A DNA stretch of 64,000 bases from an uncultured Flavihumibacter sp. GTDB taxonomy: Bacteria; Bacteroidota; Bacteroidia; Chitinophagales; Chitinophagaceae. Under the pieces are notes generated by a model, which saw only the letters and a list, made by a program, of their open reading frames with translations, was not told the DNA's origin and made no database searches. Below are positions 1-9,328 of the stretch, piece by piece (within the stretch, counting starts at the first letter, position 1; each line of letters opens with the position of its first letter). The DNA lies in the NCBI GenBank assembly GCA_902168105.1, contig CABHOY010000019.1, positions 310,001 to 374,000 on the forward strand. The letters run 5' to 3'. The translations under genes were made by a program, and so were the position numbers.

Positions 1-887
1 TAGGGCAAGAGGTGGGCTACTGCGGAAGTGCCGACAGTACTTTCGTTCATGCTGCCGGTCATAACCTGCATGCCCAGGCGTTTTGCATGATGGATCATCC
101 TGCGGGCGGGTGTAATGCCCCCGCATTTGGTCAGCTTGATATTGATGCCATGGAAGAGCCCTTCACAGCGTGCTACATCATCTTCTGTAATACAGCTTTC
201 ATCGGCAATAAGCGGCAGAGCGGATTGCTCGTATACTTTCTTCATGCCTTCCACATCGGCGGCAGGCATTGGTTGTTCGATGAACTCCACCCCCAGCGAC
301 TTAAACGCTGCTGCATTCCTTAAGGTTTCTTCCACACCCCAGGCACAGTTGGCATCTACCCGGAAGATGGCGTCAGTATGCCTGCGCAGTTCTTCTATGA
401 TGGCGATATCGTGCTTCGTACCCAGTTTGATCTTATAGATCGGCCAGGGGAATTCTTTCAGTTTGCTGACCATATTCTCTACCGTATCGATGCCGATAGT
501 ATAATCGGTCATAGGATTATGGGAGATATCAAGTCCCCATACTTCATATAATTTCTTATTCAGTTTTTTGGCGTAGAGATCATGGGCGGCCAGATCGATG
601 GCGCAGAGTGCAAAGAGGTTGTCTTTGAACAATGGGTATAGTAAGTCCCAGAACGCTTCAGGAGTTGTTAGGGTATGCCCTTCTATCAGTGCGCGGTGGG
701 CATTGATAGCTTCCATGAGGTGGGGCACCGTCATATTGTAGTACGAGTTATCTGCTGTTTCTCCCAATCCGCTCAGACCATCCTGTTTCAGCTCTACCAC
801 CAGCAGGGGTTGAACATCTTTGGATTTACGTGAGATGGTAAAGGTATGTCTGAACTTTAATTCGAACGGGTGTAGTGTCAATTGCAT
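1..887 (-). CDS. Dipeptide epimerase (L-Ala-D/L-Glu epimerase type, enolase superfamily), 3' end missing
   Basis: Translated by hand from the ATG at 885-887; the frame stays open to the window edge, giving 295 codons and losing roughly the last 40-60 residues of a family usually near 340-360 aa. Enolase-superfamily catalytic residues are all visible: the KxK pair K152/K154 (YKIKLG), metal ligands D178 (RVDANCAW), E204 (EFIEQP) and D229 (ADES), and K254 (KLTKCGG) on the opposite face. The family epimerises L-Ala-D-Glu and related dipeptides released from peptidoglycan, in the cytoplasm. The KxK/D/E/D/K set with the spacing seen fits dipeptide epimerases better than o-succinylbenzoate synthase, but substrate specificity cannot be read from sequence alone. 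It lies 79 nt downstream of dnaK behind a terminator, so it is probably transcribed separately. Confidence 0.85.
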   Translation of the reverse strand, partial: MQLTLHPFELKFRHTFTISRKSKDVQPLLVVELKQDGLSGLGETADNSYYNMTVPHLMEAINAHRALIEGHTLTTPEAFWDLLYPLFKDNLFALCAIDLAAHDLYAKKLNKKLYEVWGLDISHNPMTDYTIGIDTVENMVSKLKEFPWPIYKIKLGTKHDIAIIEELRRHTDAIFRVDANCAWGVEETLRNAAAFKSLGVEFIEQPMPAADVEGMKKVYEQSALPLIADESCITEDDVARCEGLFHGINIKLTKCGGITPARRMIHHAKRLGMQVMTGSMNESTVGTSAVAHLLP

Positions 888-911
888 AACACAAAATATA
901 AAAAAGAGACA

Positions 912-944
912 AAAAAAGGGCTGGCCTTTTCAGACCAGCCCTTT
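912..944 (-). terminator. Intrinsic terminator of dnaK
   Basis: A GC-rich stem (GGGCTGG/CCAGCCC) with a short loop is followed on the minus strand by seven T residues, just downstream of the dnaK stop. Confidence 0.85.
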
Positions 945-966
945 ATACTATATCCCTAAGCTATTA

Positions 967-2871
967 CTATTTCACTTCTTCAAATTCAGCATCAGTTACG
1001 CCTTCGTTGCCGGCAGCGCTTCCCTGTGGCTGACCTTCACCCGGAGCACCACCGTTAGCCTGTGCTTCCTGTGTTGCTTTGTACAGTTCTTCAGAAGCTG
1101 CGGTCCATGCGTTGTTCATTTCTGTAACAGCTGCATCTACCTGGGCGAGATCGCCACCTTTATGAGCTTCTTTCAGTTTGTTCAGGGCAGTTTCAATTGT
1201 GCCTTTCTTATCCGCTGGGATCTTATCACCGTATTCTTTCAGCTGTTTTTCAGTCTGGAAGATCAGGCTATCGGCCTGGTTGAGTTTTTCGATCTTTTCG
1301 CGTTGTTCCTTATCTGAAGATTCGTTGGCTTTTGCTTCGGCTTTCATCTTTTCGATTTCTTCCTTGCTCAGACCACTACCTGCTTCGATGCGGATATTCT
1401 GTGTTTTACCGGTGCCTTTATCTTTTGCAGTTACGTGCAGGATACCGTTGGCATCGATATCGAAGATCACTTCAACCTGTGGTACACCGCGTGGTGCTGG
1501 TGGAATACCGTCCAGGATAAAGCGGCCCAGTGTACGGTTCTGGCTTGCTAAAGGACGTTCACCCTGCAATACGTGGATCTCAACGCTTGGCTGATTGTCA
1601 GCAGCGGTAGAGAAGGTCTCAGATTTCTTGCTTGGAATGGTTGTGTTAGATTCGATCAGTTTAGTGAACACGCCGCCCATGGTTTCGATACCCAGAGAAA
1701 GCGGGGTAACGTCCAGCAACAGTACATCTTTCACTTCACCGGTCAGTACGCCACCCTGGATAGCAGCACCAACGGCTACTACTTCATCCGGGTTTACGCT
1801 TCTGTTTGGTTTTTTACCAAAGAACCTTTCCACTACTTCCTGGATCTTCGGGATACGGGTAGAACCACCTACCAGTATTACTTCGTCGATCTCGGAAGTG
1901 CTCATGCCTGCATCTTTCAGTGCTTTACGGCAAGGTTCCAGTGTTCTTTCCACCAGTGCATCAGCCAGTTGCTCGAATTTAGCACGGCTCAGTTTCTTCA
2001 CCAGGTGTTTAGGTACACCGTCAACCGCAGTGATATAAGGCAGGTTGATCTCTGTTTCCTGAGAGGAAGACAGTTCCACTTTTGCTTTTTCAGCCGCTTC
2101 TTTCAAACGCTGCCATGCCATTGGATCTTTGTGCAGGTCAACCGCTTCATCTTTCTTGAATTCTTCGGCCAGCCAATCCATGATCACCTTGTCAAAGTCG
2201 TCACCACCCAGGTGGGTATCACCGTTAGTAGATTTTACTTCGAATACGCCGTCACCCAGTTCCAGGATGGAGATATCGAAGGTACCACCACCAAGGTCAA
2301 ATACTGCGATCTTGCTATCAGCATGTTTTTTATCCAGTCCATAAGCCAGTGCAGCAGCAGTAGGCTCATTTATGATACGGCGTACAGCCAGACCTGCGAT
2401 CTCACCTGCTTCTTTAGTAGCCTGACGCTGAGCGTCATTAAAGTATGCAGGTACAGTGATCACTGCTTCAGTTACTTCCTGACCCAGGTAATCTTCTGCT
2501 GTTTTTTTCATTTTCTGCAATATCATAGCAGAGATCTCCTGTGGAGTATACAATCTGCCATCGATATCGATACGGGTAGTGTTGTTTTCACCACGCGCAA
2601 CTTTATAGCTCCAATGCGGTATTTCATTGGATAATTCGTCATAATGGCGTCCCATGAAACGCTTTACTGACATAATAGTGTTCACAGGGTTGGTGATAGC
2701 CTGGCGTTTTGCCGGGTCACCTACCTTTCTTTCACCATTCTTTAAGAAACCCACAACGGAGGGCGTAGTTCTGCGTCCTTCATCATTGGCAATTACTACC
2801 GGTTCGTTACCTTCCATAACAGCAACGCATGAGTTGGTAGTTCCTAAGTCAATACCTATTATCTTTCCCAT
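967..2871 (-). CDS. dnaK: Molecular chaperone DnaK (Hsp70)
   Basis: 634 aa, close to the usual 638. The ATG at 2869-2871 is chosen because the protein then starts with the family's [14 protein letters not shown]; the frame is open 30 codons further upstream but that extension has no family character. The N-terminal ATPase domain (about 1-385) shows the phosphate-1 loop, the signature [10 protein letters not shown] and [11 protein letters not shown] near the second phosphate loop; the substrate-binding beta domain begins after the [11 protein letters not shown] linker; the helical lid and a G/Q/A-rich tail ending in EFEEVK complete it. It folds and refolds proteins with DnaJ and GrpE, neither of which is in the window. 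No CIRCE element or clear promoter was seen in the 250 nt upstream. Confidence 0.99.
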   Translation of the reverse strand: MGKIIGIDLGTTNSCVAVMEGNEPVVIANDEGRRTTPSVVGFLKNGERKVGDPAKRQAITNPVNTIMSVKRFMGRHYDELSNEIPHWSYKVARGENNTTRIDIDGRLYTPQEISAMILQKMKKTAEDYLGQEVTEAVITVPAYFNDAQRQATKEAGEIAGLAVRRIINEPTAAALAYGLDKKHADSKIAVFDLGGGTFDISILELGDGVFEVKSTNGDTHLGGDDFDKVIMDWLAEEFKKDEAVDLHKDPMAWQRLKEAAEKAKVELSSSQETEINLPYITAVDGVPKHLVKKLSRAKFEQLADALVERTLEPCRKALKDAGMSTSEIDEVILVGGSTRIPKIQEVVERFFGKKPNRSVNPDEVVAVGAAIQGGVLTGEVKDVLLLDVTPLSLGIETMGGVFTKLIESNTTIPSKKSETFSTAADNQPSVEIHVLQGERPLASQNRTLGRFILDGIPPAPRGVPQVEVIFDIDANGILHVTAKDKGTGKTQNIRIEAGSGLSKEEIEKMKAEAKANESSDKEQREKIEKLNQADSLIFQTEKQLKEYGDKIPADKKGTIETALNKLKEAHKGGDLAQVDAAVTEMNNAWTAASEELYKATQEAQANGGAPGEGQPQGSAAGNEGVTDAEFEEVK

Positions 2872-3125
2872 AGTTTTTATATTCTCGCTTGTAGTTGTAG
2901 ATAGATTTTTGTCTCCGAGGTAGCAAATGTCAATGATTATGCCAACGGATGCAGCATGCAAATATGTCAGTTCACAGTGTCAGTTTACCGACAGTTTATG
3001 TTTATGGCAGGTTTATAATGAACAATTTAGATACAAAAGGGGTTTTTTAAGTTAGGCACATGAAACCGACATGTGAAGCGCTAGTGATGTAATTTAAAAT
3101 TCAGTCACCTACCAACCCCTCAATA

Positions 3126-4478
3126 ATGATTATGAAAAACACCTCAATCTTCCGGGCAGCATGTATGCTGGCTCTTTTCGCACCTTTATGCAGTATAGCC
3201 CAGACCACTGTGAACGGTCCCATTTTTACGGATGGCCCTGGTTACAGACGATGGTCAGTGGGTATTAACGGGGGCCTGCTGGCCCCGGTAGCTCCCACCG
3301 GCGGCAGCAATGACTTTACTAAATGGAAAGCCAAGCCCGGTTATGGAGCCTATGTTAAATACCAGCTCCTGCATTCCCTGGGTATCAGGGCCGACTTTGT
3401 CGGTGGCAAGCTGGCAGGCAATAATGACAACAAACTGGGGAATGAAAAAGACCCTAACCGGAAAATCAACTCCTTCGAAACCAAGCTAAAGTGGACTGCC
3501 AGCCTGAATGCTGTCGTAAATGTGGCCACTATCAACTGGATGTATAAAAAGAACGCCATACAGATATATGTATCTGCCGGTGGTGGATTGGCCAATTACT
3601 CTCCCAAAATAAGCAACCAGATGGAAGGCAACCTCATGGAATATAAAAGAGGAGGCAGCATCACCGAGTTTTATGTTCCTGTCGGGGCCGGATTGAAATT
3701 CAAACTGTCCGAAGCAGTGAACCTGGACCTGGGTTATACCATGCATTATGTGGACGGGGATAACCTGGACGGAAATGATCTCGGCCTGAACCGGGACAAA
3801 TACTCTTATGGTTATGCCGGGCTGGAATTCCCGCTGGGCTCCCGCAACAAACCACAGCTCTCCTGGCAGAACCCTGCAAAGGTCATGTATGATGAACTGA
3901 CTGCACAAAAAGCCAATCTGCAGCGTGAGCTGGAAACCAGCCGGGCCGAAAATGTCCGCCTGACCGCAGATGTGAACAAACTGCTGGCGGATGCTGACGG
4001 AGATGGCGTATCGGATCATTTCGACAAATGCCCTGGCAGCACTTCCGGCTCTAAAGTAGATGGCAGCGGCTGCGATCTGCCAAAAGCAGAAACTCCTCCA
4101 CCACCTCCTCCTACAGTAATTATCACGGAAGAAGACCGCAGGATCGTTAGGAACGCCATTGAGAACCTGGAGTTCCAGACCGGCAAATCCAGCATTAAAC
4201 CGGCTTCCTATGGAGCCCTCGACCGGCTGGCAGAAATGCTTAAGACCAAAGGCTTCAGCCTGAAACTTGGCGGTCATACCGATAATGTAGGTAACGCTAC
4301 GAAAAACATGGCCTTATCTAAAGACCGTGCAGAATCAGTAAAGCAGTACCTGGTGAACAGAGGTACGAATCCATCTAAAGTAGAAGCTGTAGGTTATGGT
4401 CAGGACCAACCGATCGCCAGCAACAAAACGGCGGCAGGAAGACAGAAGAACAGAAGAGTGGAATTTACTATCTACTAA
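3126..4478 (+). CDS. OmpA-family outer-membrane protein with beta-barrel, TSP3 repeat and peptidoglycan-binding domain
   Basis: 450 aa. A Sec signal peptide ends near CSIAQ (residue 26); an in-frame ATG two codons on (3132) is an equally good start. Residues about 40-240 form an outer-membrane beta-barrel with alternating aromatic strands. A short coiled coil (about 255-290) leads into a thrombospondin type 3 calcium motif (DADGDGVSDHFDKCPG, about 291-306) and a proline linker. The C-terminal OmpA domain (about 335-450) carries the conserved GHTDNVG and NRRVEF motifs that bind diaminopimelate in peptidoglycan. It presumably anchors the outer membrane to the wall. Single-gene unit with its own terminator. 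In Bacteroidota these proteins are abundant structural porin-like proteins; a transport role is possible but not shown. Confidence 0.92.
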   Translation: MIMKNTSIFRAACMLALFAPLCSIAQTTVNGPIFTDGPGYRRWSVGINGGLLAPVAPTGGSNDFTKWKAKPGYGAYVKYQLLHSLGIRADFVGGKLAGNNDNKLGNEKDPNRKINSFETKLKWTASLNAVVNVATINWMYKKNAIQIYVSAGGGLANYSPKISNQMEGNLMEYKRGGSITEFYVPVGAGLKFKLSEAVNLDLGYTMHYVDGDNLDGNDLGLNRDKYSYGYAGLEFPLGSRNKPQLSWQNPAKVMYDELTAQKANLQRELETSRAENVRLTADVNKLLADADGDGVSDHFDKCPGSTSGSKVDGSGCDLPKAETPPPPPPTVIITEEDRRIVRNAIENLEFQTGKSSIKPASYGALDRLAEMLKTKGFSLKLGGHTDNVGNATKNMALSKDRAESVKQYLVNRGTNPSKVEAVGYGQDQPIASNKTAAGRQKNRRVEFTIY

Positions 4479-4502
4479 TATATAGCTCCCACAAAGCTTT
4501 CG

Positions 4503-4537
4503 AAGGACTGGCAGTTGTACTGCCAGTCCTTTTTCTT
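4503..4537 (+). terminator. Intrinsic terminator of the OmpA-family gene
   Basis: AAGGACTGGCAG pairs with CTGCCAGTCCTT around a 5-nt loop, followed by TTTCTTATT. Confidence 0.88.
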
Positions 4538-4579
4538 ATTATATTATTGCGCCTGCTAACTCCCCCGGCGGATTTTTTA

Positions 4580-4587
4580 TACCTTTG
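4580..4587 (+). promoter_or_regulatory. Candidate -7 box of argS
   Basis: TACCTTTG matches the Bacteroidota -7 consensus TAnnTTTG 31 nt upstream of the argS ATG. No TTTG/TTG was found at the expected distance upstream, so the call rests on one box. Confidence 0.45.
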
Positions 4588-4618
4588 ACGTTACTTTTGG
4601 CATTAACCGTTTATCAGC

Positions 4619-6547
4619 ATGAGTGTTGTACAATCCATCAGATCTGCTGCAGCAGCAGCGATCAAGGCGCTTTACGAACAGACAATTCCTGCAAAGGACA
4701 TTGCGATCAATACTACGAAACCTGAATTTGAAGGTGAATATACCGTCCTGGTATTCCCTTTCACTAAATTCAGCCGCTTAAAACCGGAAGAAACTGCTGA
4801 TCAACTGGGTAAATACCTCGTCGAACATAATCCCGACCTCGTGTCTGCCTACAATGTGATCAAAGGCTTCCTGAACCTGCAGATCACTGAGCAATACTGG
4901 ACGAAGTACCTGCAGCAACAATTCAACAACCGTAACATTGGCAAGAAGCCTTCCAACGGCAAAAAAGTAATGGTGGAATACTCTTCCCCTAATACCAATA
5001 AGCCTTTGCACCTGGGTCACCTCCGTAATAACTTCCTGGGCTACTCTATTGCGGAGATCCTGAAAGCTAATGGTAATGAGGTGATCAAGGCTAACCTGGT
5101 GAACGACAGGGGTATCCACATCTGTAAATCCATGCTGGCATGGCAACTGTTTGCTCATGGCGATACGCCGGAATCGACCGGTATCAAGGGCGATCACCTG
5201 GTGGGTGATTACTACGTGAAGTTTGAGACCATCCTGAAAGAACAGACAGAACCTATTATAGCACGTGCACTGGAAAACGACTTTAAAGATTTCCAGGGTG
5301 CAGATCTCGAACGTATAGAGAAACTGGTTACCGCGTTCCATAAGCCTGAAATAAAGGCCGACGCAGACAAGCTGGCCAAACTCAATGATGAGATCAAGGA
5401 ACTGTCCCGCAAGCAGACAGAGATCATGCAGCAAGCACAGATCATGTTACAGCAATGGGAAGCAGGCAATCATGAGGTAAGAAGTCTCTGGGCGACAATG
5501 AATGGCTGGGTATACAAAGGTTTCAGTGAAACTTACGAACGCCTGGGCATCGACTTTGACAAGATGTATTACGAAAGTGAGACTTACCTGCTGGGTAAAG
5601 ACCTGGTAGAAGAAGGGCTGGCTAAAGGTGTGCTGTTCAAGAAACAGGATAACTCCATCTGGATAGACCTGACTGCCGACGGACTGGATGAAAAGTTATT
5701 ATTACGTGGCGATGGCACTTCTGTGTACATGACGCAGGACATGGGTACTGCCCGTCTTAAATATGACGACTATCATATGGACCAAAGCATCTATGTGGTA
5801 GCGGATGAACAGAACTATCACTTTAAGGTGCTGCAACTGATCCTGAAGAAATTACAGGAGCCTAGCGCTGACGGTGTTTTTCACCTTTCCTATGGTATGG
5901 TGGAATTACCACATGGCCGTATGAAGAGCCGTGAAGGTACTGTAGTAGATGCTGATGATCTGATCGATGAAACCATCGCAGCAGCGGCAGAACAGACCAA
6001 TAACTCAGGCAAGCTGAAAGACCTGGACGATGATGCCCTGCAGCAACTTTATAAGATGCTCGGTATCGGTGCTATGAAATTCTTCCTGCTGCGTGTTGAT
6101 CCGAAAAAGAGAATGGTATTCGATCCTAAGGAGTCTATTGATCTCCACGGATTTACCAGTGTATTCGTTCAGTATGCGCATGCCCGTATTAAATCTATTC
6201 TGCGTGAAACAGCTCATGATATCGATAAACTGGAAGGTTACTGTCATAAGGGCAGCTTACTGCCGCTGGAGAAAGAACTGATCCTGCTGAACGAACAGTA
6301 TGAAACTATATTGGAAGAAGCAGAGAAAGAGATGAGCCCTTCTGTGATCGCCAACTATGTATTCCAGCTTGCACAGCAGTTTAACTCATTCTATGCAGAG
6401 AAGGTAGAAGGTAAGTATACTTATTCTGTACAGTCTGCGGAAACACCTGAAAAGCAAAAGCTGCGTACCCAGATCGTTATGCTCACAGCAAGAACGATCC
6501 AGAAGGGTATGAAGCTGCTGGGTATTGACGTACCGGAAAGAATGTAA
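4619..6547 (+). CDS. argS: Arginyl-tRNA synthetase
   Basis: 642 aa class I aminoacyl-tRNA synthetase charging tRNA-Arg. The N-terminal Add1-type domain (about 1-115) recognises the tRNA D-loop; the HIGH motif is HLGH at 131-134 within NTNKPLHLGHLRNN; the KMSKS counterpart is the degenerate MKSREG at 435-440, as expected for ArgRS, where the second lysine is commonly lost. The C-terminal DALR anticodon-binding helical domain covers about 520-642. An acidic/lysine-rich insertion near 240-285 (DADKLAKLNDEIKELSRKQ) is helical, as in other Bacteroidota homologues. Monocistronic between two terminators. Confidence 0.98.
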   Translation: MSVVQSIRSAAAAAIKALYEQTIPAKDIAINTTKPEFEGEYTVLVFPFTKFSRLKPEETADQLGKYLVEHNPDLVSAYNVIKGFLNLQITEQYWTKYLQQQFNNRNIGKKPSNGKKVMVEYSSPNTNKPLHLGHLRNNFLGYSIAEILKANGNEVIKANLVNDRGIHICKSMLAWQLFAHGDTPESTGIKGDHLVGDYYVKFETILKEQTEPIIARALENDFKDFQGADLERIEKLVTAFHKPEIKADADKLAKLNDEIKELSRKQTEIMQQAQIMLQQWEAGNHEVRSLWATMNGWVYKGFSETYERLGIDFDKMYYESETYLLGKDLVEEGLAKGVLFKKQDNSIWIDLTADGLDEKLLLRGDGTSVYMTQDMGTARLKYDDYHMDQSIYVVADEQNYHFKVLQLILKKLQEPSADGVFHLSYGMVELPHGRMKSREGTVVDADDLIDETIAAAAEQTNNSGKLKDLDDDALQQLYKMLGIGAMKFFLLRVDPKKRMVFDPKESIDLHGFTSVFVQYAHARIKSILRETAHDIDKLEGYCHKGSLLPLEKELILLNEQYETILEEAEKEMSPSVIANYVFQLAQQFNSFYAEKVEGKYTYSVQSAETPEKQKLRTQIVMLTARTIQKGMKLLGIDVPERM

Positions 6548-6560
6548 TATCGTTCATGTT

Positions 6561-6608
6561 ATAGTATAAAAGTAAAAAGCTCCCACTTGGGAGCTTTTTA
6601 CTTTTATA
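6561..6608. terminator. Bidirectional terminator between argS and the TPR gene
   Basis: Nearly perfect inverted repeat (ATAAAAGTAAAAAGCTCCCA with its complement) with A/T tracts on both sides, placed between two converging genes. Confidence 0.88.
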
Positions 6609-6625
6609 TCTTTTCCTTCAGAATA

Positions 6626-7318
6626 CTATTGCGTTACGGCCAGCGCTCTGTCGCACAGCTCCTCTCCTTTTGCTACCTCACCATTACCAATATATGATTT
6701 GCCAAGCATAAACATGGCAAAGGCATTCCCAGGCTGCATATTCAGTAATTTATCCCAGTAAATAATTGCATGACCGAAGTTACCGGCCAGGTAATAATGG
6801 TGCGCCAATGCCTGCATTGGCCGTGGATCGTTCTGTCGCAAAACAAGACAGGACTTTAAATGCTTCAGGCCTTTTTCCACCTCACGTACATGCAGATACG
6901 CCGTGCCCAGATTGAGATGATAATCTGCATCAGCAGGATGCCCTTTCTTCAGTGCTGTTTCAAAGGCGCCGACTGCATTTTGGAAATCTTTTGTATTGAA
7001 ATAAAGTACGCCCATGGCATACCATGAAGACGGTTGTTCTTCATCCAGCCGTAGATAGTGCCGGTAATAGCGGATACTTTCATGATATTCTTCTTCCAGG
7101 GCACAGATCTCTGCTATTTGCAGATAAGCCACGGAGTAGCTGCTGTCATGTTGTAAGATTTCATTAAAACACTTCTTTGCTGCCTGGAGTTTACCTTCAT
7201 TCCGGCAGTTCACTCCTTCCTTGTAAAGACCCTTTAATTTATTTCCTGGAAAAGCCATAGCAACTTGCACGAATAAAACCGCCCATAGTAGCGGACATAG
7301 GACACGGATATTCAACAT
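6626..7318 (-). CDS. Secreted TPR-repeat protein
   Basis: 230 aa with an N-terminal signal peptide (LLWAVLFVQVAMA, cleavage near residue 22) followed by about five tetratricopeptide repeats, recognisable from the recurring W/Y-A-G-Y-A/F-P spacing (for example PSSWYAMGVLYFNTKDFQNAVGAF). The TPR solenoid gives a protein-interaction surface, probably periplasmic. No catalytic motif. The ATG lies 34 nt downstream of the cytidine deaminase stop, so the two are probably co-transcribed, but no functional link is evident. Specific partners are unknown. Confidence 0.85.
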   Translation of the reverse strand: MLNIRVLCPLLWAVLFVQVAMAFPGNKLKGLYKEGVNCRNEGKLQAAKKCFNEILQHDSSYSVAYLQIAEICALEEEYHESIRYYRHYLRLDEEQPSSWYAMGVLYFNTKDFQNAVGAFETALKKGHPADADYHLNLGTAYLHVREVEKGLKHLKSCLVLRQNDPRPMQALAHHYYLAGNFGHAIIYWDKLLNMQPGNAFAMFMLGKSYIGNGEVAKGEELCDRALAVTQ

Positions 7319-7352
7319 AGAGCATCATAGAGACCTCCCAAAGATAGTAAAT

Positions 7353-7838
7353 TTATTGCATATCTTCTGCTGAGAATCCCAATGGTAACAGGTGTCTGAT
7401 AGTCTGGATGACAAACACCTTACCGGTTTGTCCGCTCATAATGACGCGGATGGATTGCTGTTGGCGGCCTTCATATTCGGACAGTGTTTGCCGGCAGATA
7501 CCGCAGGGCGAAATAGGGGTGTCATTACTACCTGAAGGATTGTGATAACTAACTGCGATCGTGAGTATAGGTACTCCCGGGTAAAGCGATGCTGCTGTAG
7601 ATAAAGCCACTCTTTCTGCACAGATACCGGCAGGGAAGGAGGCGTTCTCCTGATTTGTACCTCTGACCACAATACCGTTAGCCAGTAAAATAGCAGCTCC
7701 TACATAGAAGTTGGAATAAGGGGCATAAGCCTGGCCAGTTACCTCGCGGGCTTCTTCCAGTAACCGGAGATCTGCAGTGGGTAGGGCTGCACTGTCCTGG
7801 AAAGATTGGTATTCAAAAGAATGTTTACGGATGTCCAT
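7353..7838 (-). CDS. cdd: Cytidine deaminase
   Basis: 161 aa, the size of the homotetrameric form. The zinc site is complete: C73-A-E75 (ICAERVAL, the cysteine version of HAE, with E75 as proton shuttle) and P-C112-G-I-C115-R-Q. It deaminates cytidine and deoxycytidine to uridine and deoxyuridine in pyrimidine salvage, in the cytoplasm. The first ~25 residues precede the conserved helix and could belong to a slightly early start, but ATG at 7836-7838 is the only good candidate. Precedes the TPR gene in the same direction. Confidence 0.93.
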   Translation of the reverse strand: MDIRKHSFEYQSFQDSAALPTADLRLLEEAREVTGQAYAPYSNFYVGAAILLANGIVVRGTNQENASFPAGICAERVALSTAASLYPGVPILTIAVSYHNPSGSNDTPISPCGICRQTLSEYEGRQQQSIRVIMSGQTGKVFVIQTIRHLLPLGFSAEDMQ

Positions 7839-7845
7839 ATACTAA

Positions 7846-7912
7846 ATTACGAATTACGGATGACGAATTACAAATTAGTGTTTGTAATTGGATGTCATCT
7901 GTAATTCGTAAT
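7846..7912. repeat. Long imperfect palindrome of the GAATTACG type between cdd and lepB
   Basis: Two arms of about 28-31 nt pair: ATTACGAATTACGGATGAC (7846-7864) with its near complement at 7894-7912, continued inward by GAATTACAAA/TTTGTAATTG and a 6-nt loop TTAGTG. The left arm itself contains tandem copies of GAATTAC. It sits in the spacer between lepB and cdd, both on the minus strand. AT-rich GAATTAC-type palindromes recur between genes in Bacteroidota genomes; this one has no transposase and might be a non-autonomous (MITE-like) element or a transcript-processing hairpin. There is no T tract suited to an intrinsic terminator. Confidence 0.7.
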
Positions 7913-7990
7913 GTATATCATTCAGCGTCCGGCAAATGTGTTATAACACAACGTTGTGGCAATGCGTTACAGACATTCGTTCCAGCGCTT

Positions 7991-9172
7991 CTATTTTATC
8001 GTTCTAAACAACCTGTTCCAGCGGATGCTACCGTGACCGTAACTCATCCAGATGAGCCATGCCTTACCAACGATGTGATCTTCAGGAACAAAACCCCAGA
8101 AGCGGGAGTCCAGTGAATTATCACGGTTGTCACCCATCATCCAGTAGTAGTTCATTTTGAAGGTGTACGTAGTGGCGGGTTTGTTATTGATATAAAACTG
8201 TCCGTTCCTGTTTTCCAGTTTATTGCCTTCGTACACGCTGATCACGCGGTCATAGAAAGCGATAGTTGTGCTGTCCAGGTTAACTGTTGCACCTTTCTTT
8301 GGAATATACAGCGGTCCGAAATTATGTTCAGTCCAATGGTAATGTGCGGTATCATGCGGGAATACCTGTACATCCTGCCTTGGTGATTTTACATACGGCG
8401 TGATTTCTTTTACGACCGGCCATGTTCTCAGCAGGTTAGCCATACCGGGAGTCAGATCGTATCTGAAAGTGCTGGAATCGTCCACACTGCGTGGGGATGG
8501 ATCGATGTTCAGTTCGTCGAGACGGGAAGGGTTCAGCGGATCGCCGGTGGTCCTAACCCAGTACGTACGCTCACTTTCCGAAGGGATCGGCGCCTGGGTA
8601 CTGTTCACATATACAATACCTTCTCTTACAGACAGTGTATCGCCTGCTATAGCCATACAGCGCTTGATATAATTCTCTCTTTTATCTACAGGACGCGCGG
8701 TAACGTGGTTCTGTTCCCACACGTTATTACGTCCATAAAATCTTACCAGCTGGTAGTAACTCTGTTCCTGTTGTTCCAGGGCTACAGTATCTCCTTCAGG
8801 GAAATTAAATACCACTACATCATAACGTTCAACATCTGAGAAACCTGGCAAACGTCTGTATTTCCAATGTACTGCTTCAGAGTACGCTTTGCTATACTTT
8901 GTGAAAGGCAGCGTGTGATGTGTAAATGGTACAGCGAGTGGCGTCATTGGAATACGAGGCCCGTAACTGATCTTACTAACGAACAGGAAATCGTTCACCA
9001 GTAATGTCTTTTCCATAGATGGGGTTGGGATAGTGTACGCCTCAAAAATAAAAGTGCGTATCAAGGTAGCAGCGATGATGGCGAAAATAGCAGCATCAAA
9101 CCACTCTCTAACGGCAGATTTCTTCTTCTTTGGCTGACCCTCTTTATTTCTTCTCCAAAAAGCCAGGTTCAT
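7991..9172 (-). CDS. lepB: Signal peptidase I
   Basis: 393 aa. A basic N-terminus (KKKK) precedes one membrane segment (about 25-43, FDAAIFAIIAATLIRTFIF). The S26 serine-lysine dyad is visible: S52 in TIPTPSME and K170 in NYIKRCMAIAGDTL. The C-terminal box MMGDNRDNSLDSRFWGFV is intact. It cleaves Sec (and Tat) signal peptides at the outer face of the inner membrane. The protein is longer than most (about 250-320 aa) because of an insertion between the catalytic Ser and Lys and another of about 100 residues after the Lys (around 200-290), typical of Bacteroidota LepB. It serves the many exported proteins coded in this window. Confidence 0.96.
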   Translation of the reverse strand: MNLAFWRRNKEGQPKKKKSAVREWFDAAIFAIIAATLIRTFIFEAYTIPTPSMEKTLLVNDFLFVSKISYGPRIPMTPLAVPFTHHTLPFTKYSKAYSEAVHWKYRRLPGFSDVERYDVVVFNFPEGDTVALEQQEQSYYQLVRFYGRNNVWEQNHVTARPVDKRENYIKRCMAIAGDTLSVREGIVYVNSTQAPIPSESERTYWVRTTGDPLNPSRLDELNIDPSPRSVDDSSTFRYDLTPGMANLLRTWPVVKEITPYVKSPRQDVQVFPHDTAHYHWTEHNFGPLYIPKKGATVNLDSTTIAFYDRVISVYEGNKLENRNGQFYINNKPATTYTFKMNYYWMMGDNRDNSLDSRFWGFVPEDHIVGKAWLIWMSYGHGSIRWNRLFRTIK

Positions 9173-9200
9173 TAAGATTTGTTTAAGATATTTAAAAGAT

Positions 9201-9208
9201 CAAATATA
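9201..9208 (-). promoter_or_regulatory. Candidate -7 box of lepB
   Basis: TATATTTG on the minus strand matches TAnnTTTG, 28 nt before the lepB ATG. A TTG occurs 15 nt further upstream, a little closer than usual. Confidence 0.5.
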
Positions 9209-9328
9209 ATATTCTGTATTCTGCAAGCTAATTAATACTAATCAAAAGTTTTGCTAAAATAAGGGGATTAGGTTGATTTAATAAACTTTTTTACATGTAA
9301 AGCAATTGGTTGATAGCAGTTTTGCGTT

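Noticed and set aside
1573..2634. Plus-strand open frame of 353 codons opposite dnaK
   Set aside because: It lies fully inside the intact dnaK gene on the other strand; composition is rich in F, Q and H as expected for an antisense frame, and it has no recognisable domain.
2872..3125. Possible heat-shock operator or regulatory RNA upstream of dnaK
   Set aside because: No CIRCE inverted repeat (TTAGCACTC-N9-GAGTGCTAA) and no convincing promoter or structured RNA could be read in this spacer.
3486..4277. Minus-strand open frame of 263 codons opposite the OmpA-family gene
   Set aside because: Antisense to a well-supported gene, no start context, no domain.
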